This document shows, piece by piece, positions 1 through 10,942 of a stretch of 10,942 nt of DNA. The stretch comes from Promicromonosporaceae bacterium (GTDB taxonomy: Bacteria; Actinomycetota; Actinomycetes; Actinomycetales; Cellulomonadaceae): the NCBI GenBank assembly GCA_009782865.1, contig WRIF01000024.1, positions 1 through 10,942 on the forward strand, written 5' to 3'. How positions within the stretch are numbered: position 1 is the stretch's first letter; each line of letters opens with the position of its first letter. The notes beneath the pieces were generated by a model. It worked only from the letters and a program-made list of their open reading frames with translations. It made no database searches and had not been told where the DNA came from. The position numbers were made by a program, and so were the translations under genes.

Positions 1-915
1 AGCGAGGAACGCCGGCGCCGCAAGGGCCTGGCCTGGCTGGCGGGCTCCACTGCGGCCCTTCTCGCCCTGGTCGGGGGCGGCACCTTCGCGCTGTGGTCGG
101 CCAGCGACGACTTCACCGGCGGCACCATCATCGCCGGAGACCTGAACATCGTGCTCGACGACGAAAGCTGGTGGGACACCTCCCCCGACCGCACCGATGG
201 GGACACCCGGGTTCCCGGCGCGCCGGCCCCCGGGGCCGAGATCAGGCTGCCGGCGGGCATGGTCCCCGTCCAGGACCTGTTCACCGGGCATGAGGTCACC
301 GACCTGAACCAGTGGCGCATGGTGCCCGGAGACACCGTGCTCCGGGTGATCAACACCACAGTCACCCTCTCCGGCGACAACTTGATCGCCGGCCTTTACC
401 TCGACATCGAGGATCTCGACCCGGAATGGATGCACAACTCCCACCTCAACTGGTGGATTGCCGTCACCGTGGACGGCGAACTGGTCCGCGCCAACACCAT
501 TTCCTTCCCGCGGCAGGGGTTCGTCAACGGCGAACTGGCCCTGGTCTACCTCACCCCTCCCACCTACCGCGGCGACGATGACGCCACCGATCACTGGTGG
601 GTGATCCAGGAGGGCAGCGGCTGGCCGTTCGACCTCAACCACGTGTTTGGCATGGAGGACGAGGAGGCGGATGTCACCTTCATCATCGGCGCCACGTTCC
701 GCGCCTGCATCCCCGGGCACCCGACCTCCGTCATCAGCACCGAGCCAGCCTCCGCCACCTGCTTGCCGACCGGTCCCGTGCCCCACCCCGGGGCCGGCCG
801 CAACAATGTGGGGGCCGTCGACGTGCTGGCCGACATGACCATCAACCTGCGGCAGGTGCGCGAGCACGGCCTGTTCGACTCGGGGGCCGGCGCGATCAAC
901 CCGATCAACCCCTAG
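1..915 (+). CDS. Secreted protein with SipW-type alternate signal segment (5' end missing)
   Basis: The frame is open from base 1, so the N-terminus lies outside the window; 304 residues are visible. The visible start is a basic run (EERRRRK), then a hydrophobic stretch (about residues 9-32) ending in GGTFALWSASDDFTGG and IIAGDLNIVLDD. That pattern of a hydrophobic core, an F/S-A-S-D segment and an 'aGdL' strand is typical of proteins processed by SipW-like signal peptidases, such as the TasA/CalY relatives and the actinobacterial 'alternate signal-mediated exported protein' (RER_14450-type) family. Further on, a segment like W-R-M-V-P-G-D-T followed by S-G-D-N-L-I-A-G-L-Y also fits that family. 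Two cysteines near residues 236 and 255 could form a disulfide. The protein ends in a TAG with no LPXTG or membrane segment, so release or fibre incorporation is more likely than wall anchoring. It converges on the pilus operon and a SipW-like peptidase may lie upstream, beyond the window. The family call is fairly firm; a biofilm-fibre role is inference. Confidence 0.75.
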   Translation, partial: SEERRRRKGLAWLAGSTAALLALVGGGTFALWSASDDFTGGTIIAGDLNIVLDDESWWDTSPDRTDGDTRVPGAPAPGAEIRLPAGMVPVQDLFTGHEVTDLNQWRMVPGDTVLRVINTTVTLSGDNLIAGLYLDIEDLDPEWMHNSHLNWWIAVTVDGELVRANTISFPRQGFVNGELALVYLTPPTYRGDDDATDHWWVIQEGSGWPFDLNHVFGMEDEEADVTFIIGATFRACIPGHPTSVISTEPASATCLPTGPVPHPGAGRNNVGAVDVLADMTINLRQVREHGLFDSGAGAINPINP

Positions 916-3900
916 CCGGAGCCGCCCTCGCTTCAGCCGGCGCTGGACCATCGCAGGGCATCATCACAGACCGACGCCGCCCGGACCCGCCTGTTGGCGC
1001 TAGATCCAGCCGCGTTCCCTGGCCAAGTGGGCGGCCTCGTGCCGGTTGGTGACGGCAAGCTTGGCCACCAGCGAAGACACGCGGTTGCGCACCGTGGTTC
1101 GGGACAGGGACAGGCGGTCGGCCACGATCACCAGGGGGCTGCCATCGGCGGCCGCCGCCAAGACTTCCTGCTCGCCCTCCGACAGCGGGTTGTCACCGAC
1201 CCGGCTCGCCGCGGCGGCCAGCTCTGGATCGACAAACCTCTCCCCAGCGGCCACAAGGCCAATCGTCTGGGCCAGGTCCACCGCCACCGAATCCTTCGCC
1301 ATGAAGCCACGAACACCGGCCTCCAGAGCGCGCTGCAACACGCCCGGCAGCGGGTGGGAGGTGACGAGCACCACGGGAATCGGCGGATCGAGCTGGGCGA
1401 GCCTCTCCGCCAGTTCAATGCCGTCCATCTCCGGCATCCGCACATCGGAGAGGACCACGTCGGGCCGCAGGTCGCGCGCCAGGTCTATCGCCTCGGCCCC
1501 GCTCCCCGCCAGGCCCACCACCTCGATGCTGCCCTCTCGGCCGAGGAGGGCGGCGGCGGCCTCCCTGATAAAGGCCTCGTCGTCGACGATGATGATCCTG
1601 ATCAACTTGTCATCCTCTCTGCCTGGCCGGCCGGGCCGGTGGTGACGGAGGCCGTGACCGAGAAGGAGTCCCCCTCCCGGGCGACCTCTAGCCTGCCGCC
1701 AATGGCGGCCATCCGTTCGCGCAGCCCCGCCAGGCCAGAACCTCCCAGGCTCGAACCACCTGGGCCAGAACCTGCTAGGCCAGAATCTACTCGGCCGGCA
1801 CCCCCCTGGCCTGCCTGCCGCGCGGGGCGACCCGCGCCGTCGTTCCAGATGGTCAGACGGTAGGTGCCGTCCGTCGCCGCCAGCGTGACGGCGGCCTGGG
1901 TCGCCCGGCTGTGCCGGGTGAGGTTGGTGGTGGCCTCGCGCAGCACCCACCCGAAGGCATCCTGCAGCGGTTCAGGCCAGTCTTCGCCCGCGCCGGGCGG
2001 CAGCGAGGCCTCGACGCCCGCCGCCCGCAGCAGCGCCTGCGCGGCCTTGAGTTCCCGTGGCAGGTCGGTCCGGCGGTAGGCGGCGGCCATGGCGCGCGTG
2101 TCCTTGAGGGCCCCGCGGGCCAACCGGCCGATGTCCTTGGTCTCCTCCATCGCCCGCTGGTCGCCCTCGGCCTGGTAGGCCACCGAGATGTCGGCCTTGA
2201 GGACGATGGTGGTGAGGGTGGAACCCGTCGTGTCGTGCAGGTCGCGGGCCAGCGCCAGGCGCTCCTCGGCGGCCGTGAGCGTGGTCAGCGCCTCCAGCTC
2301 GGACTCCAGCCCGGCGCGCAGCTGCTCATGCCACTCGGTCAGCCGCAAGCGCTGGACCAACACCGTGGCGGTCACCATGGATACCATCCACAGGTCGGGC
2401 CGGGCCGGCATTCCCGCCAGCCACTGCATTCCGGCCACCGCAGCCACCATGACCACCTGCAGCAGGATGAACCACCTGCCCGTCACGGCCTGGGAGAACA
2501 CGGCCGCCGTGAACGTGAAGGCGCTCACCATCAACACATACTCGGCGATCTGGTAGGCCGCGTAGGGGTACTGTCCCCCGGTGCGGTCCACCACCAGCAG
2601 GGCGGTGCCCAGCCAGACGGCCAGCGCGAGTCCGGCTCGCTGCGTCCAGGAGCCAATTGCCCCGGTGGCGATGGTCCTCCTGGCACTGACAGACTTGGCG
2701 CCTGTCGAGTTAGCACCGATGGCCTCGGCGTCGACGGCCTCGGCGCCGGCCCGCCCGGGCTCGAACGCCCCGTAGCTCCAGGCCACCCAGCAGGCCGCGG
2801 AATGGATCGTCAGGCCGACCAGGAGGGTCAGGATGTGCCCCACCAGGCCGCCGTCGAACGCCATCACCGTGATGGCCGCCCCGGTCAGGAGGGTGCTCGT
2901 CAGCACGCAGATTCGGCCGATCTGCTTGCGGGCGGTGAAGTGGACCAGGTCACGCAGCAGGCCCATGCGGGCGTAGCGAGCGGCCAGGGATTCCTCGGCC
3001 AGGGGTGAGGGGAGTGAACTCACGGCAACCGGACGGGCGACGTCTTGCGGGCCGTGGGAAGCACCAGCTTTCCGCCGTCCAGCGGGAGCAGGCACACCAC
3101 CCCGACCACTATCGCCGCGGCGGTGACCACCGGCGCCGACAGCAGGGTGAGGGGGCGCCCGACGGCGGTCTCCGTGTAGACGGCGTGGGCGAGGTGGGGC
3201 GCCTCCAGCACCTGGTCGCGGCTCTCGCCTCCGCCCTGCTCCAGGGGCGGCGCCGGCTCGGCGGGGGCGGAAGGTAGGGGCACCTCGGCAGGATACTCGG
3301 CTTCCGGCGCGGGGTAGGTGTTCGACGTTGGAAGCGGTGTCGGCTGGCCGGTGGGGCTCGGGTCCGGGGTGGGCGGGGCCGCCTCGGAGCGGCGAATCTC
3401 CCCCACGAGGGTGTCGACGCTGGGCAGCGTGGCGCCCGACCCGAGCCGCGCCGCCAGGTGCGCGCCCTGGCCGGGGCTGAAGTGGCCCTCGACGCGCGTG
3501 GAGCGACTGTAGGTGGCACTCGGGTTGCCTGGCTCGGCCTCGTGCGCCTCGTACGCCTCGTAGTCGCGGGTGCACAGCACGCGGTAGCCGGGGGGCAGCG
3601 GCGACGCCGGCGTGACGAGCTGCCCCAGGGCCGGTGTCCATCCGCCCGCCTGCGGGCCGCGGTCGGGTTGGCCCGCCGGGTCCAGCACCTCGCAGCCAGA
3701 GGCGCCGTGGTCGGGCTGGAAGCCCGCAGAGTCCGTCTCGGCCAGGTCCGTTAGCGAGAGTGCCTCCAGGGGAATGGTCCCGATGTTGACGAGCTCCACC
3801 TGCCGGTGCAGGTGCCACACCTGCCCGGTGGGGTGGGTGGGCGGCAGGGTGAGCCGCCAGTTGTGGCCGTCGGCGGGATCGCCCTGCGCCCACCGGCTGG

Positions 3901-6900
3901 TGAGCGAGATTCCGGCGGTGTCGACGCGGGCCCGCCAGGTGTCCGTGGCCGAGGCAAGGGGCGTGGTGGCGCCGTCCGTGGCGAAGCCGACGGCGGTCAT
4001 GGCGATGCTTAGCGGGGCGTCGCCGCCCTGCAGCGGGCGGGTGCCGGTGCAGACCATGGCCTGCCCGGGGGCCAGGGTGGGCGGGCCCGTCACCGGGGCG
4101 CCGCCCAGGCGGCAGTCCTCACCGAGGGAGAAGTCACCGAGGAACGCGGCGAGGTCGGCGGCGGTGTATCCCGGCCCGGGCTCGAGCCCGACGCCCAACA
4201 GGGTCGCGTCGCCGGTGTTGCTGATGGTGGCCACCCATTCGACCCGGTGGTAGGCCAGGGAACCGGCGGGGACGATGGCGGCAAAGGAGCCGTCGGGGGT
4301 GCGCTCGGCCGGGTCCAGGTCGGCCCAGGCGGTGCCGGGCACCTGGTCGATCAGCCCGTGCCGGATGGTCATGGCCAGCGCGGGGGCGGCGCTCTCGCGG
4401 GTCCACGTCCCGGCGAGCCCGGCGCCGCCGTAGTTGCCCGGCGTGGTCATCCTGGCGATGAGCTGCGCGGTGGTGATCGTCTCTGCGGGAGCCTGACGGG
4501 TCCACCTGGTCCCGTACTCGGCCGGGCCAAAGGTGGGCGGGTTGGCGCTCGGGGCCAAGAACCCGGTTCCGAACCGCAGGGTGGTCAGGTTCGCGGTCCC
4601 TAGGAACATGTTGCCCATCTGGGTGACGGCGCGCGTGTCCCAGCCGGAGAGGTCTAGCGAGGTCAGGCCGGTAGCCCCGCTGAACAGGCCCGTCATGTTG
4701 GTGACATGGCGCGTGTCCAGCCGCGCGGCGTCCAGGTAGGTGAGGTGGGCGAGGCCGAACGCGGACGAAGAGTCGGGGCGGGCAATCGTCCCGGGCGCCA
4801 GCAGCAGCTCGGTGGTCTCGGGGTGCAGCCGCCAGGGGTCGGTGGCGGGGCTGCCGCCGAGGCCGCCGGGGCCCACCACCATGGTGGAGCCGTAGAGGCA
4901 CCAGTGCGCACCCATCACCCGGACCGCCAGGCCGGGGCCGTATCCCAGGAGCATCTCTTCCATGCGGCCGGCCGCCGCCAGGGGAACCGAATCGCGCTGC
5001 GCCTCGCAGGGGGTCGCCACCAACGGGGCGGGGCCAGCGGCGACGACGGGATTCGTGGCGAGGGCGGCGCTTCCGGAGAAGACGATGGCGGCCGTCAGGG
5101 CGAAGACGGCCGCGAGTCGCCAGCGCCTCAGTGCTGACTTCATCGGCTGTGCCTTGGCAGGTGACCCGAGCGGCGGCGGGCGGAGGGTCCGGGCGGTGGC
5201 GCGGGCGCCTCGCCCAGTTCGGACCCAGCCTGCTCCCCGATGGTCGCAGGAAGGCCGGGCATGCCAGCCGGTCCTGGCGTGCCGGCGGCGGGGGCGCGCT
5301 TGGGCAGGAAGAGGAACTTGCCGGAGACGGAGGTGGCCAGCAGCGTGCCGCCCAGGATGGCGGCCCACCAGGGGAAGCCCGCCTCCAGCATCATCTCCGA
5401 GTGGCGCACGTCTCCGACCTCTGGCGGCGGGATGCGGTGGCCGCGCACCACGAGCCGGTGGGAGTTGACCCCGGTGGGGGTGCAGGTGAACAGCGTTGCC
5501 AGGTCTTGGCCGGGCTCGATGCCGAGGTATTCCTGGTAGTCGCCCGGCAGCACTATCACTATCTGGTCAACTTCGTACCAGAGTTGGGTTCCGGCGGTGG
5601 TGAAGAAGAACACGTCACCGACGCCCAGGCGCTCCAGGTCGGTGAAGAGGCGGGCGCGCATGAGGCCCGAGTGGGCGGTGATCACGGTGTGCGTGTCCGG
5701 GCCGCCCACGGGCAGCGACGATCCGTAGTGGTGTCCGGCCCCGCGGTAGAGCACCTCATCGGAGGTGCCGTGGTACACCGGCACGGTCAGCGACAACGAC
5801 GGGACGGTGACCGTGGACATCACGGGCCGTCCGCCGGGGTTCAGCAGGCCCAGGTATTCGGGGTGGTGATAGCTGGTTCGCCCCGCGAGCCCCTCGGCCA
5901 GGCGGGCGTTGTAGGCGTGGGCCGCGTCCACCAGCTCGGCCACCTCGGTGCCGGACATTGCCGCCAGCACATGCGCATGCTCCACAACGTCGCCGGCCTG
6001 GACACGGGTGGTGAACCAGTGGGCGGCGTGCGGAAACAGCACCAGTCCGGCGCCGCTGCTCAGGCCGAGGGTCCAGGCGATGGCGATAAACCAGGCCTTG
6101 GGACGCCGTGCTGCCTTGCTTGCCACCGTTTGACGCCTACCTCTCCGGGCTGTCGACGGTGGCCGTGGTCTCTTCGGCGTCGCGGCGCCGGTCGGACAGC
6201 TTCTTGATGGCCAGGCCGCCCCCGACGGCACCGAGGCCGATGAAGAGTCCGGCCAGCGTGCCACCGGTCACGGGTAGGCCGGGAGGCGTGGGCCGGAGGG
6301 TGGGGGTCGGTGAGGGCGTGGGGGTCGCGGCCGGGGCCTCCCGGACCACGCCGGCGTCGAGGAAGACGGTGTCGAAGGCGATCAGCTGGATGGGGGCGGC
6401 CACGCCGGAACGGGGGTCGGCGTGGGAGTCGCCGCCGTAGATGGTGAACTCCACGGGGCTGCCGTGCACGGTGACGCCGTCGATGACGTAGGTCACCTGC
6501 TTGACGATCACGGGCTGGTATTGCAGGAGCCACTCGCCGTTTTCGTCGGTGACGGTGGTCAGCACGCGGGTCGCTCCGCCCTCCACCTCTCGGGGGTCGG
6601 GCAGCAGCGTCGACGTGCTGGACGGGGCGACCGTGCGGGGGCGGCCGGCGCCGTCCACGGCGGAGTCGAGCGGGGCCACGTAGACGTGGACGGTGACGCC
6701 CGGCACCACCTCTTCGCCCTCGTCAAAGAGGCCGTTGCGGTTGGCGTCGTACCAGACGATGCCGCCGATGTGCGCCCAGATCGGCGGGGTCGCCTTGGGC
6801 TGGACCAGCACGTGGTAGTTCCAGCCGTTGCCGGCGTCGTTGGTGCGCGGCACGGAGACGATGAACGGCTCGTGGGCCTCCTCCCCGTCGAGGTAGGTGA

Positions 6901-9900
6901 TGGTCACCAGGAACAGCCCGAGGGGCAGGTCGGAAAAGAGGGCCGTTCCGCCCACGGTCGGCGCGGCGCCGATGGCGGTGCGCGGCAGCGTGAGGGCCTC
7001 CGCCAGGGTCAGGTCCGCGGCCAGGTTCCAGCCCGCCCGGGTGGTCAGGTCGATTGGTTCGCCGCCCGCGGCGTGGGGCAGCAGGTACAGACCCACGGTC
7101 ACATCGTCGGGGGCGGGCAGGCCGTCGAGCACGCGGCTGACGGTCAGCGAGGCGTGGCCGTCCATCGCGGGGTCGGGCAGCGCCAGGCTCACCGGGGCCA
7201 CAGCCAGGGGGGTTGCCCCCAGTGGTGCCGCCTGCTGCGCCGCGCTGGAGACGGCGGGCGAGGTGACGCCGGGCGCCACGGTGAGCGAGGCGGCGGGCGC
7301 CATGGCGGGCGAGGCCGCCACGGTGGCGGCCAGGATGGCGGCGAAGATTGCGTTCATGGTTGTCACGCCTGGTGGCGTCCCTTCTTGGGTTGTCCGTCAC
7401 GGCCCACCGTCGCGCGGGCATGCTGCGGGGAGTGGGCGCGCGCGGCGCCCGGGGTTGTTGCCTGGTCGGCCCGCTTGGGCCGGAAGATCAGTTGTCCAGA
7501 GGTCACCGAGGCGAGGGCGGCGGCGGCCAGGGCTGCCAGCCACACCGGGAATCCGGCGTCCAGCATCATCTCGCCGCTGAGGTGGTCCCCCGGCGCGGGC
7601 GCCGGGATGCGACTGCCGCGCACCATCAGGCGATGGGTGTTCACGCCGGTGGGGGTGCAGGTGAACAGGGTTACCAGGTCGCGGTCGGCCTCGATCCCGA
7701 TGTACTCGTGGTAGTCGCCGGGCTCGACGACGATCACGCGGTCCACCTGGTACCAGTGCTGAAGGCCTGCGGTGTTCAGGAAGAACACATCGCCCACGCC
7801 GAGCTGGTCAAGGTCGGTGAAGAGCCTGGCGCGCACTAGGCCGGAGTGCGCGGTGATGACGGAGTGGGTGCCGGGGCCGCCGATGGGCAGCGAGGTGCCG
7901 AACTGGTGCCCGGCGGAGTGGTCTAGCACCTCATCGGAGGTGCCGTGGCGGATGGGCACGGTCCGCCCCAGGCGGGGGATCGTCACGGCCGACATCATGT
8001 CGGAGCCCTCCAGCCGAAGCTGGGAAAGATAGTCGGGCAGATCGGGGGCGGCGTATCCGCCGCGGCCTGCGGCGAGTTCCGCGTTCCAGGCGTGGGCGCC
8101 CGTCAGCAGCCAGTCGAGTTCGGCCTGGGGGGTGTGCGCCAGCACATGGGTGTGGGTGGCGATCTGCCCGGCCTGGGCGCGGGTGGTGAACCAGTCCGCG
8201 GCATGCGGCAGGGCCGCCGCCGAGGCCGCGACGGTGAGGAGCAGCGCCCAGCAGGCCTTCTTCACGTGGTTCAGCCTCATGGTGGTTGCTCCTTTCCGTT
8301 CGATGGGTGATCCCGCCGGCGGCGGGAGGGGGTAGGTGGCCCCGGAAGGGGACTCCGGGGCCACCTAGTTTGCGCTAGGCAGAGGCTGCCTGCTTGCGGC
8401 GGTTGCTCAGGGTAATCGCCACCGTGATGATCATCAGCGCGATACCGCCAACGGTGATGATAACCAGGCCCATGCCACCGGTCATCGGCAGGCGGAAGCC
8501 GGCGTTCTCGGCGATGTTCTCCACCGTGAGTTCACCGATGCGCTGCGGGGCCGAGGCGTGGTCGCCGCCTTCGGACGGCCCGGTTACTACCACCTGGAAG
8601 CGGATCGGCTCGGCGAGCAGCTCCATGCCGTCGGGGGCCTGGATCTCAACCAGGTAGTACCAGCGGCCGTCGAGCTGGAAGCAGTCGATCGGGTCGCCGT
8701 CCGAGTCCAGCGGGCGGGTCCACGGGTCGGTCTCGACGCCGGTGGCGTCACAGGCGATGATCTCCTCGCCGTTTTCCCAGTTGGACGCGCGCAGGCCGTC
8801 GATCACCACGCGGCCGTCGGCCCCGGTGGTCCAGTAGTCAACACCGTCGATCGCGATGGGGTTGGTCTGCGCGGCCGCGTCGGCGGCGTTGCGGAACACC
8901 TGGAAGGTGGCTCCAGCCAGGTAAACGGGGACATCCTCGTACTGGCCGGTGGGGTTGCCGTCGGCGTCCAGGACGGGGCGCTGCTGGCACTCATCGGTGG
9001 GGTTGCCGTCACCGTCGACGAGGCGTACACACTCGGCACGCTCCACCTTGACGATCTCCACGCCGCCGTAACGGGACTCACCGTCGCCATCAATCGGATC
9101 GCCATCGTCATAGTGACGCTGGCTCGGGTAGAAACGATAATTGTTCGGGATGACGCCGTCGCCAAGGGAGAGAATCTCCGTATTGACCGTGATGTGAACC
9201 TGCGAGCCAGCCGGCACGATGTCGTGATTGTCCAGCATGGCCCGGCCGAGCACGGTGAAGTCGAAGGTCCACTCGCGGGTGGGGGCGTCCCAGGTGGCCG
9301 TGACGAGCGTGTTGTCGAGCTCGCCGTCGGCGTTCACGCCGGTGGGCAACGGGCTGGGGACGGGGTACAGGGCTACCACGGGGGCGTGCTCACCGGTCAG
9401 GATCGGGTCGAGGCGGGGATCAAGGTCATCGATGACGCGGAACAAAGTAATGAGGGTGCGCGGGTCGTCGGTGTGATGGGGGACGCCTACCCGAATGATC
9501 CACCCAAGCCTGTCGCCAACGGCGTAGGTCGCGACGTCGATGGGGTCCTTCTCGCCACCGACCGTCGCGTTCTTCGGGTACACGTAGATGTCGTACATCC
9601 ACTCGGTGCCGCTGGGGTCGGTCATCGGGATGGCCACGACGAACGGGGACGCGGGGATCACATCCCTCGGGGTGGCCGTCTCGCGCACCAGCCACAGGCC
9701 GAGTTCGAGGTCCGGGAAGTGGACGCGACCGTTGGCGTCGGTGGTGGCGTCGTCACAGTCAACCAGGTCGTCGGAGGCCTGCAGGGCGAGCATGTCGGCC
9801 AGCGTCAGGTCGCGGGCAGCTGCCCAGCCCGCGCGGGTGGTCAGGTCGATGTCGGGGTGGCGGCAGATCTCGAAAGTGACATCCCGAATCGGCCGGTTGG

Positions 9901-10942
9901 AGACTCCACTGAGGTCCACGTAGGTGCCGTCCGCGGGCGGGCACACCTCCTCGTACTCGCCGTAGATGGGGTCTTCGTTCTCATCGAGAACGGGAACCAT
10001 CTCGCACTCGACCACGGGGGCGGCCAGCTTGAAGATGGTCAGCGAGCCCAGCTCGTCGGGGTTGGGCAGGACGTTGATCAGCTCGCTGTCCTGGTCGAGC
10101 AGGGGGCGGTCGCCGGGGTTTGCCACGGCGGCGGTGGCCACCAGGGCAAGCGCACCGGTCAGGGTCGCGACGGCGGCCAGGCCGCGGCGCAGGTTATGAC
10201 GGATGGTCATCTTTGCATCTTTCTCTTGGGTGTACTGCTTTGAAGTTACTGCTTGGTGGTATTGCGGGATTGCTGGGTCGAAGGGGCCTATGAGGTACCC
10301 CCGGGCTTCTTGGGCTTCAGGTGGTGGAGCGCCCCCAGGGCGCCCGCCACGGCGATGGTGGAGAACAGCACCCAGGCCAGCCAGGTCTGGTCTCCGCCCA
10401 CCATGGGCAGTTCGAGCATGGCGGGTGGGGCCTCGACGGTCACCTGCCAGGGGCCCTGGTCGGTGACGAGCCGTTGGGTGTGGCTGCCGCGCCCGGAGAC
10501 GATGACCTCGTTGAGGTGGAACTCGTTGAGCCCCATCTGCAGGGTCCCGTAGCAGGTCACGGACTCCCCCGATTCCAGGGTGACGCCAGCCAGCAGCGCG
10601 TCGAGGCTGGTCACGATCGGGCGCTCCACGGGCTCGTCGTCCAGCGACGCCTCCAGCGGCAGCAGCGGGTGCAGCGGGTCTGGGATCACCCAGTCGCCGG
10701 GCGCCGGCGCCACGGCCTCGCAGCCCTCCCACTGCACCACGGGACCGTCGTAGGTGTGGTCGCGGCCGGTGAAGTCCTCGAGGGGCTCGTTGCCGATGTT
10801 CTGCACGCGGAACCGCACCTGGATGGGGGTGGGGGTCGCGCCGTACGGGTAGACGATGGTCTGGTCGGCGCCGATGGGCGAGTACTTGTACACGGAGACC
10901 GCCGGGCCGTGGACCACCACGCCCGCGTCGAGGTAGACGGTG

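Overview
The window reads as one accessory locus of a very GC-rich actinobacterium, most likely from the Actinomycetales (Actinomyces/Schaalia-like). This rests on strong G/C third-position bias, paired class C sortases with LPXTG pilins of the SpaA/FimA type, a SipW-type 'alternate signal' exported protein, and a NarL-type two-component pair. The genus is an inference. I found no RNA genes, insertion sequences or CRISPR arrays.

Layout. Bases 1-915 (+) hold the 3' part of a secreted protein with a SipW-like signal segment. It converges on everything else, which lies on the minus strand. Reading that strand from right to left: (1) the C-terminal part of a surface protein, a likely pilus tip adhesin, whose sorting motif is LPMVG instead of LPXTG (10942-10288); (2) a major pilin with a canonical pilin-motif lysine, an E-box and LPMTG (10210-8375); (3) a class C sortase (8280-7363); (4) a second pilin combining an N-terminal pilin domain, an SdrD-B-like domain and LPVTG (7366-6137); (5) a second class C sortase (6126-5140); (6) a BspA/DUF285 leucine-rich-repeat surface protein with a transmembrane C-terminus and no sorting signal (5143-3020); (7) a six-helix sensor histidine kinase (3023-1602); (8) a NarL/FixJ response regulator (1605-1000).

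How the genes fit together. From gene 3 to gene 8 every junction either overlaps by 1-4 bases (GTGA, ATGA, GTGA, TTGA) or has a 10-base gap, so the sortases, second pilin, LRR protein, kinase and regulator look translationally coupled. The pilin-sortase-pilin-sortase order, together with shared sequence in both pilins and both sortases, suggests an old tandem duplication of a pilin-plus-sortase cassette. A strong 14-bp stem-loop sits between the major pilin and its sortase, where it could set the ratio of shaft subunit to enzyme. The unusual point is that a two-component system forms the 3' end of the same coupled unit and directly follows a membrane-anchored, adhesin-like LRR protein. One possible reading is a self-sensing pilus operon, in which the LRR protein or the state of pilus assembly is the cue for the kinase.

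The sequence also shows two sets of 15-bp in-frame repeats inside the kinase, one of them copying its own G2 ATP-binding box, and a 48-bp Asp-rich repeat inside the major pilin.
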